Below are positions 6,301-8,257 of a stretch of DNA of 8,257 nt, piece by piece. The stretch comes from Candidatus Accumulibacter iunctus (GTDB lineage: Bacteria; Pseudomonadota; Gammaproteobacteria; Burkholderiales; Rhodocyclaceae). The notes under the pieces are model-generated. The model was not told the origin of the DNA and ran no database searches. It saw only the letters and a program-made list of their open reading frames with translations. Both the position numbers and the translations under genes were made by a program. The first letter of the stretch is position 1. Every line of letters starts with the position of its first letter. The DNA is taken from contig DDUX01000021.1 of assembly GCA_002345025.1 (NCBI GenBank), positions 1 to 8,257 of the forward strand. The letters run 5' to 3'.

Positions 6301-8257
6301 ATGCGGACGGTCCGCTTCATTGGCTACGACGAGAACGACCAGCAGGTCGCCGAACCCGTCGTCGTCAGCCTCGACCCGGCTGCCGGCACCGCGAACCGTA
6401 CCGTATCGTTCGACCCGGCCGGCTTCGGCGGCCTGGCGCGCTTCGACTGGGTTTCCGACGGCGCCGTGCTGATGGATAACGTTGGCCTCGGCGCGGAGCG
6501 TATCGCGCGCAGCGAGCCGCTGGCGTCGATCCCCCAATCGATTCTGGTGGCCAACGGTGGCGGCATCGTCACGATCGACACGACGAACGCGACGATCAAC
6601 GGGCGGCACTCCGGCGCGTCTCTCGACGCCACGCGTCAGACGAATCCGGTCTTCGGAACGTCGCTGCTCAACGGCGTCCGCCAGTTCCGCTTCGACGGTG
6701 ACCTGATGATTCCGGCGAACACGACGATCGATGTCGTCGGCGACTACGGGCTGTCGCTGTGGGCGACGAACGACATCCTCGTCGGTGACGCGATCGTCGT
6801 CGATGCCTCGGCCGGCGGCGGGTTTCGGCCCGAGGGCTCGCTTGCGGCCTTCGACAACCAGAACACCGCCGGAACGTGGACCCTGCAGGTCCAGGACGAT
6901 GCCCACTTCGACGCCGGATGGCTGAACGACTGGGCTCTGACCATCACGCTGAGCACCGGCGAGGTGTTCACGCAGCGTGGCGGCGGCGGCGCCATTCCCG
7001 ACCGGCCGCTGATCGGTTCGTCCGGAGTTCTGAACTCGTCGATCGCCCTCGGCGATCTCGGCGCGGTCAAGGACGTGAACGTGACCGTCGACATCAGCCA
7101 CCCTCTGACACGCGACCTCGACGTCTATCTGATCCATGGCGGCAGGACGGTGGAACTGTTTACCGACATCGATCGCCCGGGCAACCGCTTCTTCAGCGAT
7201 ACGGTACTCGACGACGAGGGCGCGCTTTCGATCACGCAGACGACGATTTCGTCGATGCTCGTCGGGCCTGCGGCGGGCCCGGGCGGCGGCGGCGGCGGCG
7301 GTGCCGGCGCGGGTGGCAATGGTGGCGCCGGCGGGGACGGCGGCCTCGGTGGCGCCGGAGGTGCCGGAGGCATCGGAGGTGGCAGCTACTACTCCGGGAC
7401 GATCGAGTGGGGTGAGGCCGGGGACAGCGGCTGGTACGGCATGGACGGGACTCCGGGCCAGGGCGGCTCCTTCGGCAGCCCGGGCGGGCTCGGCGGACCA
7501 GGTGTCAACGCGGCGAGCCGTTCGGGGCTCGGCGGCGCAGGCGGCGCAGGCGGTAACCCGACCGGGCCGGGGCCAAGGAATACCAATTTCGGCTGGTACG
7601 GCAGCGGCGGTGCTCCCGACGGCTGGGGCGACGGAGAGTCCGGTGGCGCTGGCGGCGCCGGCCATCCTGGCGCGAGCGTGTCCGGCAACACCGGCAGCGC
7701 GGGCAGCGGGGGCCTGGCCGGCAGCAACACGGGCTCGGGTGCACTGATCTCGGGCGGCGGTGGCGGCGGCGGCGGTGGCGGCGGCGGTGCTGGTTCCGGC
7801 GGCAGCGGCGGTGGCGGCGGCTCCGGCGGTGGTGGCGGTGGCGGCGGTGGCGAGGGCTACAACTACTGGGTGGGCATCGAGCTGCACGGCGGCAGGGGCG
7901 GCGACGGTGGGGACGGCGGTCGCGGGGGTGACGGCGGCGACGGCGGCGACGGCGGCGCGGGCGGGTTGGGTGGCGGTGGTGGCGGTGCCGTCGAGATCAT
8001 GGCCCAGGGCCGGATCGTCATCGGCGCCGCATCGCGCCTGCAGGCCCAGGGCGCTGCGGGCGTGGCAGCGACCAATCTGGGCTCCAACGCGGGCCTGAAC
8101 GAAGGGCGCGATGCCGGTCTCAACAATGGCCAGAACGCCGGTCTCAACGACTATCTCCACAGCGGCCGGGACTCTTGGGGCGGGTACTACGGCGGGGGCG
8201 GGGGCGGGGGGGGCGGCGCCGGGCGGGGCGGGGTCGGGAGAGGGTGGGGTGGGGGAA
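304..8257 (+). CDS. Giant LEPR-XLL / RTX calcium-binding protein, 3' end beyond window
   Basis: The frame is uninterrupted from ATG 304 to the window edge, at least 2651 codons, with no stop and consistent G/C third positions. Domains in order: LEPR-xLL motif (residues 74-80); large beta-rich N-terminal region (about 84-930); classical RTX nonapeptides (961-1055); degenerate GxGxD beta-strand repeats (about 1110-1800); a segment ending in VLMDNVGL (about 1980-2063); a beta-helix-like piece (2080-2173); the C-terminal half (2174-2217) and then the N-terminal half (2242-2316) of a P/Homo B domain; and a glycine-rich module (2326-2651). The protein is rich in Asp, and I found a single Cys (residue 970). 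By architecture it is a secreted, calcium-binding surface or matrix protein, probably exported by a type I system, whose C-terminal signal would lie outside the window. Adhesion or biofilm function is inference. ATG 304 lacks a good ribosome binding site; ATG 508, just before LEPR, is an alternative start. Confidence 0.9.
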   Translation, partial: MQSVSSSPLEEWIVSTSGIKEKRQQSRPGSPWPDDALIARLAGKLRHLGRRLRPASLDDAEPEQRREAMIFEALEPRMLLSADLGLVDAAGLTSYFDAVQTRLDREVFAAPIPLIGTQLATSEAGGIARHISDALRNFSTPTPAGEAVTPAAVKEGLEAALGDLIEDDRIEVTTNAEHTRYEFSLTLAGSANERIDLDLALGEDPLISARLGTRDEVNLSFDWHFDLVLGVREDAQGQSSFFIDSASANELQLENVVAVLDGGDDGTFAAKGTAGIFGALIRRDEGDPDAAGGPVAPLPSRFTGRFDIDIAGGGADRRLTLTEIPALVVDAAVTGAADIHLDVDAAMVPDFAVVAESDRVFNLAVEADVHIAQVFTAADTEGDSFGNPITIDYESVRLDLGTFFSEFFDPTVKAIQTALTPLQPIVDFLTFPIPVLSDIGQAVGYGSITPVDLGITATYFDPSLTQQQKDSQLARLVAAKGVLGVVDVFLDLKPIGEGLPQTVDLGDFGMQLTQSGRADDDPADVERKIELTKENPYPDALKKVQDSNQTFDNVFSDINGNLSFPFLNDPTAVLGMLQGKTTASLVEAGFEFNLGYTFKKQFPIPAFPILEAELALTFQAALDLDVGYDLFGAKLLTRSLDFSSDAALQQSVRDNVHRLTDGLYFDDHIGADPNDLSAGTPPEHVPDGDHDFDQPELKLSAKMTAGAAIGPDLYVAELQAGVRAFFDTQVWIDLNDLPEPQSPAQFDYVHDVLEGNYTPEVPTSPFTYDGRVRLNELALAHEADPVGVTNQSGALYAGLEAFVFMAVGFWPFKIVLVDETWTLVQANIYDFNVYQLSDAEVLAGVRVNPPVLGELGGNGTLNLFMGDTAHRRVNTGVNRAGTDSVIDEGFSIRSSGLTDATDPDGGETVVVKFLVPDGSGNRVERAQQTFRGVKRIVGHGGSGDDSIVIDRTVGSPVELSGDAGNDELSCAGSGAATLHGGTGNDRLVGGSSDDLLDGGDGDDRLGGGAGRDTLRGGAGDDRLAGGSGDDDLGGGNGSDTYDWSPGQGNDVLSEAPEPAASDAVTISGTARSDVLAIDKIDDGGNWTPRLQVGDGSTPIETLRLGDIERLSVNAGRGSDLVTVGDIDGTGLTLLAVDLKAPDEPVTSLDSDRVVFAGTAGDDTLSVEGVYASFNRTDLGADPTGGASVEISRPIVQLRDQSAGRDSRFFVINSRPARDTLLVQGLGGNDTLTLAPGSAGIDVSELIGVTLSGGAGDDTLATVYDDALLDGGGGDDSLRIASDGKLIDGVSTLQLFASDLLIARTAASGGAVDDRLRFADVESLRLELGSDFGGNSLSVGGTIAGPVAIITGARPDTIALQGLAGPTTVQFAGDHDTVTVGKDGTLAGIAASIEVLGSDGSDQRLLVDASAEVADAVVTVAAGAITGLGGGGAIRYDAAVDTVGLRTGRGSDRVEAPALSTRALIDTGAGDDLVVASLDGPPLGTAGGPSLVTTAAEVVIFENSGNATATDWRLADDTLRAGAPGADAPVLLQTIGANRVELALGEGADTLRVGALWTPTKVDLRGGADLVTVGDSRPADAAVRRDLTDITATLQLQGDSGDDALTIDDTAHVAAAEPGVVDVGRVRGFGMGAAGGIDFSGFESLDLTLGNGADELTLVDTAIATTLHTDATAGGRADRVLVRNAAAGATIHLGAGDDEITVLAATALTIGAGEGLDTVSFDVSGTAAAVKGAVLGGSGGSGQLSGLGPVIDATFVGFDAARLRFDSGSDRLLIDAALDTVAVTADMGGGDDQVTIRRIGSATQVLGDSGQDQVVLEIAGAPEAPIHAALIDHLDLAGVETLEVDNHGHDDAVDWQLIDGRLLGNGAPIAYADAAGQLLLRAGSGASDLLTVATSSNPVEATIDGDRIEVVAEPLLLVRDGVAIDVRGLRNVIDFDALATGAASYREDGFVVSAGAGVLAREPAGSPSPALLIGSGSLRTELGGGKFSVHSIDLSALTTGMRTVRFIGYDENDQQVAEPVVVSLDPAAGTANRTVSFDPAGFGGLARFDWVSDGAVLMDNVGLGAERIARSEPLASIPQSILVANGGGIVTIDTTNATINGRHSGASLDATRQTNPVFGTSLLNGVRQFRFDGDLMIPANTTIDVVGDYGLSLWATNDILVGDAIVVDASAGGGFRPEGSLAAFDNQNTAGTWTLQVQDDAHFDAGWLNDWALTITLSTGEVFTQRGGGGAIPDRPLIGSSGVLNSSIALGDLGAVKDVNVTVDISHPLTRDLDVYLIHGGRTVELFTDIDRPGNRFFSDTVLDDEGALSITQTTISSMLVGPAAGPGGGGGGGAGAGGNGGAGGDGGLGGAGGAGGIGGGSYYSGTIEWGEAGDSGWYGMDGTPGQGGSFGSPGGLGGPGVNAASRSGLGGAGGAGGNPTGPGPRNTNFGWYGSGGAPDGWGDGESGGAGGAGHPGASVSGNTGSAGSGGLAGSNTGSGALISGGGGGGGGGGGGAGSGGSGGGGGSGGGGGGGGGEGYNYWVGIELHGGRGGDGGDGGRGGDGGDGGDGGAGGLGGGGGGAVEIMAQGRIVIGAASRLQAQGAAGVAATNLGSNAGLNEGRDAGLNNGQNAGLNDYLHSGRDSWGGYYGGGGGGGGGAGRGGVGRGWGGG
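508..552 (+). other. LEPR-xLL N-terminal motif
   Basis: Residues 69-83 read MIFEALEPRMLLSAD. The core LEPRMLL (74-80) is the signature of the LEPR-XLL domain, found near the N-terminus of very large, repeat-rich secreted proteins in proteobacteria and planctomycetes. A basic stretch precedes it (LRHLGRRLRP, about residues 45-54), as is common in this class. Its function is not established; its position suggests a role in export or processing. There is no classical hydrophobic signal peptide upstream. Confidence 0.88.
553..3150 (+). other. Beta-rich N-terminal region of the giant protein
   Basis: Roughly residues 84-949. Alternating hydrophobic strands recur, for example VNLSFDWHFDLVLGV (around 951-995) and LALTFQAALDLDVGYD (around 2146-2190). 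A proline-rich segment, PLQPIVDFLTFPIPVLSDI (around 1567-1623), and an aromatic strand, VGFWPFKIVLVDETW (around 2722-2766), resemble conserved passages I associate with other giant LEPR-type proteins. The last part (NGTLNLFMGD..., then GGSGDDSI at 3121-3144) leads smoothly into the RTX block, which supports one continuous protein with the correct frame. No catalytic motif was recognised. Confidence 0.6.
3184..3468 (+). repeat. Classical RTX (haemolysin-type) calcium-binding repeats
   Basis: Residues 961-1055 carry successive GGxGxDxLx nonapeptides: GGTGNDRLV, GGSSDDLLD, GGDGDDRLG, GGAGRDTLR, GGAGDDRLA, GGSGDDDLG, then GGNGSDTYDW and GQGNDVLSE. These form a parallel beta-roll that binds calcium between turns and folds after secretion by type I export into calcium-rich medium. 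The first, imperfect repeat holds the only cysteine seen in the protein (LSCAG, residue 970). Confidence 0.95.
3634..5700 (+). repeat. Extended degenerate RTX-like / beta-strand repeat region
   Basis: About 700 residues with irregularly spaced variants of GxGxDxLxV: GTAGDDTLSV (3772-3801), LGGNDTLTL (3976-4002), GGAGDDTL (4057-4080), GGGGDDSLRI (4111-4140), DTGAGDDLVV (4696-4725), GDSGDDALTI (5092-5121), LGAGDDEITV (5377-5406), GGGDDQVTI (5662-5688). Between them a second motif recurs: FxxxESLxLxLGxxxGxxxLxV (4252-4317; 5221-5277), with a looser version at about 5569-5628. It looks like a stack of beta-roll or beta-helix units of roughly 50-120 residues whose calcium loops have partly decayed. 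The unit boundaries are my estimate. Confidence 0.7.
6241..6489 (+). other. Jelly-roll-like segment ending in VLMDNVGL
   Basis: Residues about 1980-2062. Strands such as MRTVRFIGYDENDQQVAEPV, then TVSFDPAGFGGLARFDWVS and a closing VLMDNVGL, resemble small beta-sandwich domains of secreted proteins in which the second-last strand reads FxxV.F.S and the last ends in a MDN motif. The similarity is by eye only; a carbohydrate- or ligand-binding role is speculation. Confidence 0.35.
6541..6822 (+). other. N-terminal part of a beta-helix-like, glycine-linked module (A1)
   Basis: Residues 2080-2173. The passage FDGDLMIPANTTIDVVGD, then GLSLWATNDILVGDAIVVDA and SAGGG, follows a style seen in large secreted proteins: short strands of the form 'default state, measured layer, location'. 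Such strands normally run into a Gly-rich linker and then another strand pair. The matching continuation (AVEIMAQGRIVIGAASRLQA) occurs only at 7987-8046, after the P-domain pieces and the glycine-rich stretch. Confidence 0.45.
6823..6954 (+). other. P/Homo B domain, C-terminal half (B2)
   Basis: Residues 2174-2217: FRPEGSLAAFDNQNTAGTWT, then LQVQDDAHFDAGWLNDWALTIT. This matches the end of proprotein-convertase P domains, whose hallmarks are FxPEGxLxxFxGxxxxGTWTLxVxDxxxxDxGxLxxWxLxI. The N-terminal half that should precede it is not there; the residues before it belong to a different kind of module. P domains usually follow subtilisin-like proteases, but no protease is visible here. Confidence 0.75.
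7027..7251 (+). other. P/Homo B domain, N-terminal half (B1)
   Basis: Residues 2242-2316: VLNSSIALGDLGAVKDVNV, then TVDISHPLTRDLDVYLIH, GGRTVELFTDI, FFSDTVLDDEGALSI. This matches the first half of a P domain: the DVNVTVxIxHxxxxDLDVxLxxPxGTxVxLF core followed by TxxDDEAxxSI. A complete domain would continue into FxPEGxLxxF within about 10-20 residues. Instead the sequence runs into a poly-glycine tract. The C-terminal half lies upstream, separated by a 24-residue linker with a GGGG. Confidence 0.75.
7279..7986 (+). repeat. Glycine-rich low-complexity region
   Basis: About 236 codons, mostly Gly with Ala, Ser, Asp and Asn, encoded mainly by GGC and GGT. Sub-blocks include six GGC triplets plus GGT at 7282-7302, twelve consecutive Gly codons at 7753-7788, and a collagen-like Gly-Gly-Asp/Arg stretch at about 7891-7959. 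Short aromatic islands interrupt it: SYYSGTIEW (about 7384-7410), GWYG (7429-7440 and 7591-7602), GYNYWVGIEL (about 7855-7884). Such regions act as flexible or adhesive linkers in surface proteins. Triplet tracts like these are prone to slippage and misassembly. Confidence 0.85.
7987..8061 (+). other. Beta-strand pair after the glycine-rich region (A2)
   Basis: Residues 2562-2586: AVEIMAQGRIVIGAASRLQA then QGAAG. The pattern GGGxVxIxAxGxIxIGxxxxLxAxGxxG is typical of the strand that closes a Gly-rich insertion in beta-helix-like secreted proteins. It pairs in style with the strands at 6721-6822, suggesting that the two once formed a single module. Confidence 0.45.
8080..8151 (+). repeat. Three tandem octapeptide repeats GxxAGLNx
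   Basis: Three 24-base units at 8080-8103, 8104-8127 and 8128-8151 encode GSNAGLNE, GRDAGLNN and GQNAGLND. The codons differ between units, so the repeat is kept at protein level rather than being a fresh DNA duplication. The function is unknown. It sits between the closing beta strands and a second glycine run. Confidence 0.8.
8190..8257 (+). repeat. G-rich tail, probable low-quality contig end
   Basis: The last bases shift from a GGC/GGT pattern to runs of G of up to eight bases, with a GGG-dominated codon mix and sporadic A and T. In frame it reads YYGGGGGGGGGAGRGGVGRG, then WGGG. The frame stays open, but the composition differs from the earlier glycine region and looks like a read or contig end in low-complexity DNA. 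Residues here should not be trusted. Confidence 0.55.

Noticed and set aside
6823..7251. Subtilisin-like protease accompanied by a P domain
   Set aside because: No Asp/His/Ser catalytic motifs were seen in the giant protein; only the P-domain halves are present.
7891..7959. CRISPR or DNA-level satellite from the GGCGACGGC runs
   Set aside because: The repeats are in-frame Gly-Gly-Asp codons of a glycine-rich protein region; there are no spacers, and the unit length varies.
3274..8160. A 4.9-kb open frame on the - strand
   Set aside because: It is the mirror of the + strand gene. Abundant GAC/GTC, GGC/GCC and CTC/GAG codons leave few stops in the antisense frame. Its translation is low-complexity Ala/Val/Arg/Asp sequence without domains, while the + frame shows LEPR, RTX and P-domain motifs.

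Overview
The window is a high-GC bacterial segment dominated by one very large open reading frame on the + strand. It starts near position 304 and is still open at the right edge, with at least 2651 codons. A fragment of an insertion sequence lies upstream. Strong use of G/C-ending codons, an RTX-type secreted giant protein and an IS110-family transposase suggest a Gram-negative proteobacterium. A Rhodocyclales / 'Candidatus Accumulibacter'-like betaproteobacterium would fit, but that is an inference with low confidence.

Layout. Positions 1-119 hold the last 38 codons of an IS110-family transposase, in visibly AT-richer DNA than the rest. Positions 120-303 are non-coding. They hold a putative outward -35 box, a perfect 11-bp palindrome of REP-like appearance (146-171), a shorter palindrome (181-196), and no convincing promoter or ribosome binding site. 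From 304 to the end runs the giant protein. In order it has: a leader with the LEPR-xLL motif (residues 74-80); about 850 residues of beta-rich sequence resembling the N-terminal part of other giant LEPR proteins; a compact block of classical RTX calcium-binding nonapeptides (about 961-1055); about 900 residues of degenerate GxGxD beta-strand repeats; a short jelly-roll-like segment; and a mosaic C-terminal part. In that mosaic, the two halves of a proprotein-convertase P/Homo B domain appear in reversed order, placed inside a glycine-rich beta-helix-like module.

Biology. The protein is most likely a calcium-binding extracellular or surface-anchored giant protein of the type I secretion class. 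It may take part in adhesion or biofilm matrix formation. No secretion genes, protease catalytic domain or C-terminal secretion signal are visible, so this rests on domain architecture alone.

The main points for a second look are: the A1-B2-B1-A2 order of the P-domain halves, with both junctions at GGC-rich DNA (a real domain rearrangement or a misassembly); the degraded-looking G-rich last ~60 bases, which look like a contig end; and the IS110 end abutting a REP-like palindrome just upstream of the giant gene.
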